IMG/VR virus record: IMGVR_UViG_3300020204_000009
Coordinates: 62,001 to 126,000 of that record
Length of the DNA stretch: 64,000 nucleotides
Strand: one strand, 5' to 3'
Source of the DNA: a virus
The notes beneath the pieces were generated by a model. It was given only the letters and a program-made list of their open reading frames with translations. It had not been told where the DNA came from and searched no databases. Position numbers and translations under genes: made by a program. The first letter of the stretch is position 1. The number at the start of each line of letters is the position of its first letter. Positions 17,609 through 25,998 of the stretch are shown piece after piece.

Positions 17609-18916
17609 GTGTGTTTTGAGGATGTGAGCACTATCTATTTTTACACATTGTTTGATCCCACGTCCGGTAAGCCGCGATGTGCGGGCATACGTATTGGCGA
17701 CAAGATTACTGTTTATGATCTATTCCGCCCCGGTGCTGGTAAGAAAATTCGCACTATCAATGAGACTATAGCCAAAATCCGCGAGTTTCTTATAACATCG
17801 AATGATCGTGGCCACACGATCATAGCTTCTAACTTCAAAAAGCTCCTGCATACGTATGGTCTGCCATTAGATTCTCGACAGTATAATGTGTATGATGTTC
17901 ACATCGATAATCCGGCTAATCCGATTCGTCCGACCAACAGTCAATCAAAAGACAATTTGCTGTTGCGAAAGATTCTAGAACGAATGGCATCGGGCCATCA
18001 CTATGAATACCAGAAATTAATATCTAATGCTGCCGTAGTTTACCAAGATTTGGAAAATCGTGGCCTTTTTATTAATGACGAATTATTTAGACCAGAATGG
18101 TCTATGATTACATTCTCTGGTCGTAGCAAGACTACTGGATTCAATATTCAAGGATTTCATGAAGACCACTATGTCCGAACAGTTGATGCATCAATGAATA
18201 GTGTGCTGCTGCATTTTGACTGGATTTCGGCTGATATTCGTGCTGCGTCATTATTATCTGGGGACCCATTATTAACTAAAAGTTTCGAATCCTCTGACCC
18301 GTACACTGAAATGGTCGGGTTCTTCCAGAAGCACAGAGCCGGGGAGATAGACAGAGAGGAATGTAAAAAGTATCTGCTGCGTTCTATAAACTCGATGGAC
18401 ATTGAAAGCGATGCATTTGTCATTTATCAGCAATTGGGTGAATGGATACTGAAATGTTATAATATCACTCGTAAATCTGATGGATTCCTTGAAACATTAT
18501 TACATCGTAGGTTTAAGGTTTCTCGTGCGAAAAATGCATTGGCAGTGTTGAATGGAGCTATGCAAGGATCAGTCGCCCATGCAATGCACGCTGCTATTAG
18601 AAGGATTTGGGAGCGTCTTGGGTCATATATTTTGGTCGAGATTCATGACTCTATTATTATGTCGGTTCCAAATGATTCGGCTGTGATACGGGCTACGATA
18701 GATACTGTAGCACCGATAATGATGCATCCGTTTTCGGGATTATTAGCAGATGACCCATTGTTTCCAGTCAGAGTGAGTATTGGAAAGCGTTGGAAGAAAT
18801 GGCAATTATTAGAGACTCATCGAGCGTCTGGAATTGAACGTGTCCAAAAAACGCGACAAGCAACTCCAACGACAGCGATCGAAGGCCAAGAAACGGGAAA
18901 ACCGGCTGAAGCGTGA
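17609..18916 (+). CDS. Family A DNA polymerase-like protein, diverged
   Basis: 435 residues. SGRSKTTGFNIQG (170-182) matches the TGRxSSxxPNLQ signature; motif A is DWISADIRAASLLSGD (D204) and motif C is VEIHDSI (D347), and NGAMQGSVAHAMHAAI matches the NxPIQGSAAD helix. The O-helix motif B (RxxxKxxNFGxxYG) is not recognisable. The first 130 residues resemble a 3'-5' exonuclease fold with its acidic residues lost (ASNFKKLLHTYGLPL). Catalytic aspartates remain, so it may be a reduced gap-filling polymerase or an inactive partner. GTG 17609 is used; GTG 17624 is possible. The 5' nuclease of Pol I is encoded separately at 21065. Confidence 0.75.
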   Translation: MCFEDVSTIYFYTLFDPTSGKPRCAGIRIGDKITVYDLFRPGAGKKIRTINETIAKIREFLITSNDRGHTIIASNFKKLLHTYGLPLDSRQYNVYDVHIDNPANPIRPTNSQSKDNLLLRKILERMASGHHYEYQKLISNAAVVYQDLENRGLFINDELFRPEWSMITFSGRSKTTGFNIQGFHEDHYVRTVDASMNSVLLHFDWISADIRAASLLSGDPLLTKSFESSDPYTEMVGFFQKHRAGEIDREECKKYLLRSINSMDIESDAFVIYQQLGEWILKCYNITRKSDGFLETLLHRRFKVSRAKNALAVLNGAMQGSVAHAMHAAIRRIWERLGSYILVEIHDSIIMSVPNDSAVIRATIDTVAPIMMHPFSGLLADDPLFPVRVSIGKRWKKWQLLETHRASGIERVQKTRQATPTTAIEGQETGKPAEA

Positions 18917-19232
18917 AAAGCGTCAATTAGCGAAACAGGCGAAACGAAAACAACGTCCTCCTAAACCACGTTCGACGCAAACATTAAACGTCCAGACAAC
19001 CTTTTCCCGATCTGCGTGGCTACCTTTGGGCAATGCCCATCAAGCCGAATTAGCAGGTCGTGTATTAGGAAGGACAGCGACACCGAAAACGGGCTTCGAT
19101 AAGGAAGCCTGGCAACCAGACCCAGATACGGTAGATCGACCATCGGTCATTACGCCAGATATGGCAACTAGACCACCGGTCACAATGCCAAACGGGTTTA
19201 ATGCAGAATCATGGAAACCACATGACAGATAA
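18834..19232 (+). CDS. Basic coiled-coil small protein
   Basis: 132 residues from TTG 18834 (or GTG 18840). Residues 5-45 are nearly all Lys, Arg, Gln and Glu in helical spacing, then a Pro/Thr-rich tail with the repeated motif F-(D/N)-x-E-(A/S)-W-(Q/K)-P at about 88 and 122. Overlaps the polymerase-like gene by 83 bases and the next by 11. Looks like a nucleic-acid binding peptide; no family recognised. Confidence 0.5.
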   Translation: MNVSKKRDKQLQRQRSKAKKRENRLKREKRQLAKQAKRKQRPPKPRSTQTLNVQTTFSRSAWLPLGNAHQAELAGRVLGRTATPKTGFDKEAWQPDPDTVDRPSVITPDMATRPPVTMPNGFNAESWKPHDR

Positions 19233-19764
19233 GAAATTACCTTCATGGATAGAAGAAAATTTAATGACTGTAGCCCCAGAATTGCGGGGGACTACACTAT
19301 TCAAATTCAAGGTCAAATTACAAGTCACTGAAGGTAAAGATCCTTCCACCGGCAAATACCGGCAAAAAGAGCTTGAAGTCGATCTTCTACCAGACCTTGA
19401 TCTCGATTACGAAATTCTCGAACAACAGATGCTAGATTTCCCGGCCCAATATGCTTTTTGGGCATCGGTATACTCTGAAGTCAGGATGGGTGTTGCTGTC
19501 GCAGAACGCAGACTCAAGATGCGTTATGGGACAGCGATGGAGCGTGTGCAGCAGGAATTCGCAGACCGTAACCTTAAACCAACAGTGGAGGTGATAAAGA
19601 AAATAGTCGAGAAAGACGCAGATTTAGCCAAAGCAGATTTAGAGTACCAGAAATTGCAAATGCAAGCTGGCAAACTATATCACATGCTTGAGGCACTCAA
19701 GGCCAAGATTGACGTTGCCCGGTCTGTCGTGGGCTTCAAACGACAGGAATACGAAAAGGGCTAA
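19222..19764 (+). CDS. Coiled-coil protein upstream of the SSB
   Basis: 180 residues from ATG 19222 (GGAAA upstream). An N-terminal strand region (LFKFKVKLQVTEG...KELEVDLLPDL) is followed by a long helix with YAFWASVYSEVRMGVAVAERRLKMRYG and a heptad-rich C-terminal half ending LKAKIDVARSVVGFKR. The W-x-x-x-Y-x-E helix pattern recurs in phage recombination-associated coiled-coil proteins next to SSB, but I cannot name the family. Position directly before the gp32-like gene suggests a recombination or loading accessory. Confidence 0.6.
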   Translation: MTDKKLPSWIEENLMTVAPELRGTTLFKFKVKLQVTEGKDPSTGKYRQKELEVDLLPDLDLDYEILEQQMLDFPAQYAFWASVYSEVRMGVAVAERRLKMRYGTAMERVQQEFADRNLKPTVEVIKKIVEKDADLAKADLEYQKLQMQAGKLYHMLEALKAKIDVARSVVGFKRQEYEKG

Positions 19765-19850
19765 TACCTAGCTCTTCCTAACTTCACAAACAGTGTTTGG
19801 CACTACGACCATAGGTCACTACGCCAGATCACACAAGGAGAAAGAAACTC

Positions 19851-20999
19851 ATGCCGTACGATATTGACGCAATCCGTAAGAACATCAAGAAGGCTGTCAG
19901 TGGCAAGTTCACTGACCCTGACGAATTCAAGCCTGAAAAGGCCAAGGAAGGAACCGAGATCAAATACAGGTTCTTCGTCCTTCCTCCGATTAAGCAAGGT
20001 GATGTCCTCAAATCTGGTACTGCCACCAGATCGATGGACAACTTCTTCCTGACCCATGGCAATCACTGGATCAACGATCGTCCACATGCCTGCCCACGAA
20101 TCTGGGACGGTTCTGATTGCGAAATCTGCCAATATGGATTTGACTTGTACAAAGAGTGCAAGGAAAAGAAGCTTGGCGAGGAACGCAAGAAGGAGATCGG
20201 TAAGCAATGGATGCCCAATACCAACTACATGGTGAATATCTTCTTCACCCAGTGGAAGGGCAATCCGGAAGACCTTCGTGGAAAGGTCAAGTTCTACAAC
20301 GCTCCCAAGACCTGTCTGGACAAATGGATGGCCACCCTGATGAAGGATGACAAGGGTGACGCGGAAGATCCAGAAGCTTACGGTGTCTTTTTCGACGAGA
20401 ACTCTGCTTTCTGCTTCGAGTTGGTTGTCACGAAGGACGGTCGTACCAACGGTTATAAGACCTCTGGCTTCATAAAGAACAACGGCACTCCTGTGCCGAT
20501 GATCATGAACGAAGATCGGACGCCTAACAAGAAGAAGATCGAGCAGTTGTTGCAACTTAGAATCGACCTTTTCACCAAGGTGGAGACGCCAGATCCGGGT
20601 AAGATTGCTCGTCTCGCTAATACCATGATCAGCGGCGACGATGATGACGCTGAAGTTGGCGGCGGATTCGATGCTGATGAAACCGAACCTGAAGCACCGG
20701 CTGCGACCACTCAGGCCGCACCAGCAAAAAAGGTTGAGAAGCCCGCTGGGAAGCCTGCGGCGGCTGCGACGCAGAAGTCGTCCAAACCCGTTCAATCCCG
20801 AACGGAAACGAAGAAAACCACAGAGCAGCCCGCTCCGTCGCCGGGCGATGATGACGATGATATCGCATCGCAGATGGGCGATGCTTTCGGCGATGAGGCT
20901 CAGCTCGATAGTTCTTCAGAAGATTCTACTCCTGCCAATAATGATGATGACATCGGCGGAGAAGATATCGACGCACTTCTGAACCAGTTAGACGACTAA
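19851..20999 (+). CDS. Single-stranded DNA-binding protein, T4 gp32 type
   Basis: 382 residues. The N-terminal basic helix is followed by an OB core with a gp32-type zinc site, H72 with C81, C90 and C93 (HACPRIWDGSDC, EIC). The last 130 residues are an Ala/Pro/Lys linker and a highly acidic tail ending in DDIGGEDIDALLNQLDD, the usual protein-recruitment tail. It coats single-stranded DNA at the fork and during recombination. AGGAG is nine bases before ATG. Codons are strongly C-ending (aag, ttc, gac, acc), unlike most neighbours, which suggests very high expression. A strong hairpin follows the stop. Confidence 0.92.
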   Translation: MPYDIDAIRKNIKKAVSGKFTDPDEFKPEKAKEGTEIKYRFFVLPPIKQGDVLKSGTATRSMDNFFLTHGNHWINDRPHACPRIWDGSDCEICQYGFDLYKECKEKKLGEERKKEIGKQWMPNTNYMVNIFFTQWKGNPEDLRGKVKFYNAPKTCLDKWMATLMKDDKGDAEDPEAYGVFFDENSAFCFELVVTKDGRTNGYKTSGFIKNNGTPVPMIMNEDRTPNKKKIEQLLQLRIDLFTKVETPDPGKIARLANTMISGDDDDAEVGGGFDADETEPEAPAATTQAAPAKKVEKPAGKPAAAATQKSSKPVQSRTETKKTTEQPAPSPGDDDDDIASQMGDAFGDEAQLDSSSEDSTPANNDDDIGGEDIDALLNQLDD

Positions 21000-21018
21000 T
21001 GTCGATTGGTGTTGGTGA

Positions 21019-21049
21019 GGTCGGGGGAGACATTACGTCTCCCCCGACC
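21019..21049 (+). terminator. Perfect 13-bp hairpin after the SSB gene
   Basis: GGTCGGGGGAGAC at 21019-21031 pairs perfectly with 21037-21049 around a five-base ATTAC loop, 20 bases after the SSB stop. No T-run follows, so it may act as an RNA 3' end stabiliser or processing site as much as a terminator. It keeps the SSB message separate from the nuclease gene. Confidence 0.6.
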
Positions 21050-21064
21050 GTATATAGAGTAATT

Positions 21065-21904
21065 ATGGATAGACTCGCATTATTGGTTGACGCTCGAAAT
21101 GTGCTCTATCGAGCAATTTATGCAGTTCGTGCTGATCGTCAGCACGAAGTGAAATACCATTATATAGTGATATTATTGCGTCAGTTCACGAATTGGATGC
21201 GAACTCATAATCCATCATCTGTCCACGTCTTTTGGGATGCTCCCAGAGATACAGTATGGCGACGAGCTGCGTTGAAGACTTACAAAGATCGATCGGTAAG
21301 CCAATATGTCGAAGATATTTCTCAAGATCTTGCGACCACCACGATGGCCGCGATGGAATTATTCTCGGTTTTGAATGTCCGACAGTATTCTCGAAAGCAG
21401 ATGGAGGCGGACGACCTGATTTATGCAGCAACGACTATATTGCATCCATGTAAATCAGTGATCATATCGACAGACAGTGATTTACTGCAAATCCCTTTTC
21501 TCTATAGCAGTGCTTCCGTCTTCGATCCTAAGAAGATGGAATTTGCGGAGATTCCAGCACATCATCCTGCTTTGATGAAGTCAATTGTAGGGGATAAAGC
21601 GGACTCGATTGAAGGGTATCATGGGATTGGCCCTAAGAAGGGCACCATGCTGCTTGAAAATCCACTACATCTACAAGAATTCCTGGATTTAAAGGGTAGA
21701 GATCGTTACCACCGAAATTTGTTATTGACAGATCTTTCTTTGTGTCCGCGTCTGCTCGCGAACAAATTATATATACAGAGAGTCATGGCGGAGCCTGTGA
21801 CGTTTGATAAATCCAAGATCTCAGAATTGGTTAGGAAACATAAATTGCTGGGGTTGGATTCCGAATATGCTAATCTCATCCCACCTTTCTCCAGATTATC
21901 ATGA
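21065..21904 (+). CDS. 5'-3' exonuclease / flap endonuclease (FEN family)
   Basis: 279 residues from ATG 21065; an earlier in-frame ATG at 20999 would put the strong hairpin inside the coding sequence and is less likely. Metal-site segments: LLVDARNVLYRA (D9), VFWDAPRDTVWRRAALKTYKDR, MEADDLIYAA, ISTDSDLLQI and VGDKADSIEGYHGIGPKKG, the helix-hairpin-helix. This equals the 5' nuclease domain of DNA polymerase I or T4 RNase H: it removes RNA primers and flaps on the lagging strand. It complements the family A polymerase-like gene at 17609, which lacks this domain. Confidence 0.92.
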   Translation: MDRLALLVDARNVLYRAIYAVRADRQHEVKYHYIVILLRQFTNWMRTHNPSSVHVFWDAPRDTVWRRAALKTYKDRSVSQYVEDISQDLATTTMAAMELFSVLNVRQYSRKQMEADDLIYAATTILHPCKSVIISTDSDLLQIPFLYSSASVFDPKKMEFAEIPAHHPALMKSIVGDKADSIEGYHGIGPKKGTMLLENPLHLQEFLDLKGRDRYHRNLLLTDLSLCPRLLANKLYIQRVMAEPVTFDKSKISELVRKHKLLGLDSEYANLIPPFSRLS

Positions 21905-22682
21905 GCCTGATCAGGTTCCCATACCGTTCGTAATTCTCTCGCAACCTCGAACGGGATCTACCCTGGTGTGTTCGTTGCTGTCGAGCCATCCAAGTATACG
22001 TGCTCTCGTCGAACCAATAAATCCGCTTGGTCATTCGCACCACATGAAGCCGATCAAGGGTTCAAAATGTCTATTACCAGAAGCGATGGTGCAAACGAAT
22101 TTGCCGCGTGCCTTACGCCTCTTGTTCGATAGAAAGCCTCCTCCAGAAAAATGGGTGTTGAGTCGGAAAGAGGCACCCAAAGCCGCTGGTTTCAAGATTA
22201 TGGCACATCAATTGATGGCCTTGAAGAGTGAACCAGTTTTTTGGCAATATTTGGTCGATCACAAAATTAAAGTCATTCTTGTATTCAGATACAATACTGT
22301 AATGCAATATATCTCTGATCTTATCGTCCAAAAGACTTACCAACCGACTTGTTGGGATGGTGATATTAAAACTGCTCAGGTCAAGGTTCCAATCGAATCG
22401 TTAGAGAAAAATCTTCGAAGAATTATGATGGAGAAACGATACTTAGTCAAGAAAGTCACAGAACTTGGTCTTGAGAAACGTAGATTGAAATATGAAGATT
22501 TTAAGGACGATATTACTCCGGTAAGTCGTTTGATCCCATGGTTGATCGGTGAACGTGCCCCATTGACTACTAAGTTATCAAAGCAAAATCCCGACAGTAT
22601 GAGGGCACGGGTGAAAAATTACAATGAGTTGGTGCGTGAACTTCAACGACTGAATTTGGACCATCTGATCGTAGATAATTAG
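21867..22682 (+). CDS. Sulfotransferase-like protein
   Basis: 271 residues from ATG 21867, overlapping the nuclease by 38 bases. The 5' PAPS-binding loop SQPRTGSTLVCSLLSSHP is at about 23-40 and a second conserved part, VILVFRYNTVMQYIS, matches the 3' phosphate-binding strand-helix (RNxxxxxxS). E at VEPINPLG follows as in Stf0-type enzymes. It would transfer sulfate from PAPS to a sugar hydroxyl or other acceptor. A second, unrelated-looking sulfotransferase lies at 30522; both fit the glycan-modification set. Confidence 0.75.
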   Translation: MLISSHLSPDYHEPDQVPIPFVILSQPRTGSTLVCSLLSSHPSIRALVEPINPLGHSHHMKPIKGSKCLLPEAMVQTNLPRALRLLFDRKPPPEKWVLSRKEAPKAAGFKIMAHQLMALKSEPVFWQYLVDHKIKVILVFRYNTVMQYISDLIVQKTYQPTCWDGDIKTAQVKVPIESLEKNLRRIMMEKRYLVKKVTELGLEKRRLKYEDFKDDITPVSRLIPWLIGERAPLTTKLSKQNPDSMRARVKNYNELVRELQRLNLDHLIVDN

Positions 22683-22695
22683 TGGAGAACCTACT

Positions 22696-22971
22696 ATGGC
22701 AATAGCAGTACACGTAGCTCGCGTCGGTGTTTTCACAGTTGATCAAAACGGCCAACGTATCGACAAAGGTAGTCCGAATACTACCATCAATCAACTGAAA
22801 AACACTGGCCAAGACATATTGGTTATTCCAGACGCCGCGATTCCGGCGTCTGCGAGCTATCCAACGGTGAAGGCGTATTTAGAAGCTGAAGCAGCTTCGG
22901 ATTTCGTTTTGCATCACATGGATCAGACCTGCATCGTCACGTATAACCAATCTCAGGTAAATTCTGCATAA
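22696..22971 (+). CDS. Unknown 91-aa protein
   Basis: GTGGAGAAC precedes the ATG. The N-terminus MAIAVHVARVGVFTVDQNGQ forms strands; then LVIPDAAIPASASYPTVKAYLEAEAA and a hydrophobic C-terminus with HHMDQTCIVTYNQ. No family recognised. TAATG overlap with the next gene indicates coupled translation. Confidence 0.6.
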   Translation: MAIAVHVARVGVFTVDQNGQRIDKGSPNTTINQLKNTGQDILVIPDAAIPASASYPTVKAYLEAEAASDFVLHHMDQTCIVTYNQSQVNSA

Positions 22972-23663
22972 TGGGCCATCGTATACGATTGCATTTGGCA
23001 CCAAACTACGATAAATCGCTGGCTCCAATGCCAGCGAAAAAACTTCGTGATTGGTGGGAGGACAACAACAGAACTAAAGACCACGCCAAGCATTGCCTTC
23101 CGCTTTCTATGGCAAACAGTCTTGGCTTCTATATTCGTTCTCCAGGCACATTTCTTGTCAGATGGAATGGTGATATTCAAGCTCCGGCCAAAGTCGAAGC
23201 CGTAGAGAAATCATCACATTATGAAGTTGACGCACATGCCGCTTTCGGGTCGTTCACTATTCAGGCCAAATTTGTGCCAGTGACCGATGATCCGGGAGAT
23301 TTTGTTTATATCAAGGGCATTCCGAATGAGCGATCGATGCCCTATTCATGTATGGAGGCTTGCATTGAAGCATGGTGGAATGTCGGTAATTTCGGCTTGG
23401 TGTATCTCCTGAATCAACCAGGGGAATTTATGATTCATATGGGGCAGCCCATCGCACACATGTTTCTGTATCACGGGGCTGCTGGGTCGGCGGACTTGGA
23501 GCTTGCTGATAATTATCCAGAGCAACATGTGGGGTGGCATTATAAACGCACACGTCCAGATTATCAAAAAGATCTCGATTATATGCGAGGTCTTACTTTT
23601 GATGGTCAGAAGATTGAATCGCATATAACCAATTGGCGAGATGCTGCAAAATTTAGGAAATAG
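22971..23663 (+). CDS. DUF6065-like protein
   Basis: 230 residues. The segment CLPLSMANSLGFYIRSPG followed by VRWNGD matches the pattern I associate with DUF6065 (conserved CLPL-x3-AN-x-x-GW and W-x-G). Later GEFMIHMGQPIAHMFLY and the C-terminal helix complete the domain. The function of this family is unknown; its members often sit next to 2OG oxygenases and nucleotide-sugar genes, as here. Confidence 0.55.
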   Translation: MGHRIRLHLAPNYDKSLAPMPAKKLRDWWEDNNRTKDHAKHCLPLSMANSLGFYIRSPGTFLVRWNGDIQAPAKVEAVEKSSHYEVDAHAAFGSFTIQAKFVPVTDDPGDFVYIKGIPNERSMPYSCMEACIEAWWNVGNFGLVYLLNQPGEFMIHMGQPIAHMFLYHGAAGSADLELADNYPEQHVGWHYKRTRPDYQKDLDYMRGLTFDGQKIESHITNWRDAAKFRK

Positions 23664-23666
23664 ACC

Positions 23667-24437
23667 ATGAGTGTGCTTGATGACTGGATTAATCCGTATT
23701 ATCTAACCGACGATGCCGTCGAAGACATCCACGAATCAATACTCGCTAAACCATCTATTAGATATGCCGTTCTTGATGATTTCTTCAAGACCGACAAATT
23801 AGACCAACTAATTGCACACCATCACACATTGCAATTTAGTGAAGAGATGGATCGTCGTTCTCCTAAAAATGGCGAACTTTTGCCATACGATGGGTCCGTG
23901 TGCTTTGCCCAGCCCGGCGTTCACTTTGGATCTGAACTGTTTTTCGACGATGAATGGCATCGATATTGTTGCTATCTTACTGGTGCGAAGTTGAATTTTC
24001 CTGCCGGGACTGAAATAAAACTTCGTTATCACAGACCAAAAGCAGATGGGTTCTGGATTCATACTGATAGCACAATCAGGGCGGTGGTCGCAATCGCATA
24101 TTTCAATAAGAATTGGAGACTATCAGACGGTGGAGTGTTACAGCTATGGAGGGTTGATGAGGCCACCGACCCAGACGCTTTTACAATTGAAAGTCCAAAA
24201 GGACGTATGGATTTTCTAACTCGTCATACCAGAATTCGAACTCGAACTCCGGGTGGTGGTTTTCCTGACAAACAACCGCATGATCTGGTACTGATTGATC
24301 AGGTAGTGCCTGCGTATAATCGATTGTTTTTATGCAATTTTCAACATTCGCCAGCGTACCATAGTGTAACTCCAAGTGGTGAAAAAGCACGACTTGGATT
24401 TGTACAATGGCTTTTTGAACGTAATTCGAGATTATAA
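23667..24437 (+). CDS. 2OG-Fe(II) dioxygenase (prolyl hydroxylase-like)
   Basis: 256 residues. Iron ligands are H132 and D134 (WIHTDS) and H232 (AYHSVTPS), with R242 (EKARLGF) for 2-oxoglutarate; strands VVAIAYFNKNW and GGVLQLW between them fit the double-stranded helix fold. The enzyme would hydroxylate a substrate not identifiable from sequence: protein, sugar or modified base are all possible. TAATG overlaps with the nuclease gene downstream and 3 bases separate it from the DUF6065-like gene. Confidence 0.82.
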   Translation: MSVLDDWINPYYLTDDAVEDIHESILAKPSIRYAVLDDFFKTDKLDQLIAHHHTLQFSEEMDRRSPKNGELLPYDGSVCFAQPGVHFGSELFFDDEWHRYCCYLTGAKLNFPAGTEIKLRYHRPKADGFWIHTDSTIRAVVAIAYFNKNWRLSDGGVLQLWRVDEATDPDAFTIESPKGRMDFLTRHTRIRTRTPGGGFPDKQPHDLVLIDQVVPAYNRLFLCNFQHSPAYHSVTPSGEKARLGFVQWLFERNSRL

Positions 24438-25099
24438 TGCCAAAACCAACTTCTGAAGAAATGTCCCGGATCGGACGTTCGAATGTCCGCCGTAGCAAGA
24501 GCCACGAACGTCGTGTTGCTCACCTGTTGACCGATTGGGCCGGGGTCGAATTTCGCCGCCGCCGCGTTGAAGGCCGAGATTCAACGGTTATTGAACGGGA
24601 ATCGACAGCAGATGTTATCCCTGTCAAAGGAGACATTCTATTCTCTATTGAAGCCAAGTGCGGAGAATGCACAAGCCTGGACGGGTTATTGTCAAATCCG
24701 ATGTCGAATAAATTCACCGGATGGTGGCATCAGTGTGTCTATGATGCCGAATTGTTGTCGGCCACATTCAAACGGAAATTTTATCCTCTGTTGTTTTTCA
24801 AACCACATCCGAACTTCGATTGGATAGCCGTCGATCAAGAGGTTTTCGTATCTAAGATCTTGACCCCTACCGAAGCGGCGAAACCTTCACATGTCTTGGC
24901 ATCCGATCACAATATGCCCATTTGGATGCCGAATATAGCCTATGATGGTTATAATCTCGTTGGACCAGTCACCCACGATGTATCGCACTCGAAGAAACAT
25001 CCGGTGATGAAAACATTGACACTGCCATCTCTCTATATGATCCGTTGGAAAGACTTTGCACATACAGTTAATCCAACATCGGTGTTTGTCCAAACCTAA
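24437..25099 (+). CDS. PD-(D/E)xK nuclease, Holliday-junction-resolvase-like
   Basis: 220 residues. E24 in a basic N-terminal helix, then D66 with E72 and K74 in GDILFSIEAK form the E...D-x5-E-x-K active site of the restriction-enzyme fold. A very basic RRRRVEG stretch lies before it for DNA contact, and a Trp-rich helix (GWWHQCVYDAE) follows. Resolvase or general endonuclease; a role in genome maturation or host DNA degradation cannot be told apart from the sequence. Confidence 0.72.
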   Translation: MPKPTSEEMSRIGRSNVRRSKSHERRVAHLLTDWAGVEFRRRRVEGRDSTVIERESTADVIPVKGDILFSIEAKCGECTSLDGLLSNPMSNKFTGWWHQCVYDAELLSATFKRKFYPLLFFKPHPNFDWIAVDQEVFVSKILTPTEAAKPSHVLASDHNMPIWMPNIAYDGYNLVGPVTHDVSHSKKHPVMKTLTLPSLYMIRWKDFAHTVNPTSVFVQT

Positions 25100-25121
25100 A
25101 AATAGCTTGGAGACACAATAT

Positions 25122-25292
25122 ATGTCTTGCTGTGGAAAATCTGCAACTATTCGTGTTGAGCGAACTCATGTTGCAGCAAGTAACCGTCCGAAAATCGTGC
25201 GAACAACGAAGCACAATTTGAGTGCTAAGGTTGCAGTACCATCATCTACAGCGGTAAAACCAGCAAATGACCGTGAAAAATACAGGGTATAA
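25122..25292 (+). CDS. Small MSCCG protein
   Basis: 56 residues from ATG 25122 (GGAG ten bases upstream). It begins MSCCGK and is otherwise basic and Ala/Val/Ser-rich. The N-terminus parallels the next gene's MACCGG, so the two are probably short paralogs. Function unknown; the CC pair suggests metal or thiol chemistry. Confidence 0.55.
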   Translation: MSCCGKSATIRVERTHVAASNRPKIVRTTKHNLSAKVAVPSSTAVKPANDREKYRV

Positions 25293-25294
25293 TT

Positions 25295-25564
25295 ATGGCA
25301 TGCTGTGGCGGTGGAAGTAGTAAACGCTCTGTACGTTCGGCTTCTGTGGTGTCTGCTCATGCAGCCCCCAAACCGCCCAAGACGCCCGCTATACGGAAAA
25401 TCACACGTCAGCGGAACGCGGCGACACCGGCCTCAATTCAGAGGCAATATGTAATCCCGCGACACGTATGTCCAAAGTGCGGACATCCGACTATGTTAGT
25501 ACATATTGCTAACCGTGAAAGGCAGCAGTGTACGAACATAGATTGTAGATTTGTAATCCAATGA
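25295..25564 (+). CDS. Small MACCG protein with zinc ribbon
   Basis: 89 residues. N-terminal MACCGGGSSKRS, a basic Pro-rich linker, and a C-terminal ribbon with CPKC and QCTNIDC (C-x2-C-x17-C-x4-C). The start is two bases after the previous stop. Unknown role. Confidence 0.6.
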   Translation: MACCGGGSSKRSVRSASVVSAHAAPKPPKTPAIRKITRQRNAATPASIQRQYVIPRHVCPKCGHPTMLVHIANRERQQCTNIDCRFVIQ

Positions 25565-25998
25565 CATCAATTTTTATATGGATCATGCTGATCATCGCCA
25601 CTGAGCGGGCGACTGAACTTATCGTGGAGTCGAAGATATTCGAGCCACTTCGACTAAGAGTAAAACGATTGGTTTATCCCGGTGATGCTCCCCCGCCAGA
25701 CACGTTTTTCCAACATGTGAAAGTCATGTTCGATTACTTGTTACATTGCGGGTATTGTGTAAGCGTATGGATGGGCGGGTTCTTTGCATTGTTTGCAGAG
25801 AGGTATTTTGAACCAATATTTCTAAATTGGTTCTTGTCTGCATTATTCCTTCACGGGATGTCCAATCTTCACCATGTTGGATACGAATTGGCACGCAGAG
25901 GAAGAATCAAAACGTACGATGTTATGTTCAAGGTGGCAATAGACGAATCAATTTCAATTCCTGCCGATGAGGAGTCCGAGGGGTCCGATGCCGTTTGA
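25561..25998 (+). CDS. DUF1360-like membrane protein
   Basis: 145 residues. A first hydrophobic helix (IFIWIMLIIATERATELIV) is followed by plR, an acidic loop and LLHCGYCVSVWMGGFFALF, the CxxC-x-x-W membrane segment typical of DUF1360, and a second hydrophobic segment (LNWFLSALFLHGM). The C-terminus is acidic and cytoplasmic by inference. The family occurs in phages and Bacillus; its function is unknown. ATGA overlap with the preceding zinc-ribbon gene. Confidence 0.65.
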   Translation: MTSIFIWIMLIIATERATELIVESKIFEPLRLRVKRLVYPGDAPPPDTFFQHVKVMFDYLLHCGYCVSVWMGGFFALFAERYFEPIFLNWFLSALFLHGMSNLHHVGYELARRGRIKTYDVMFKVAIDESISIPADEESEGSDAV

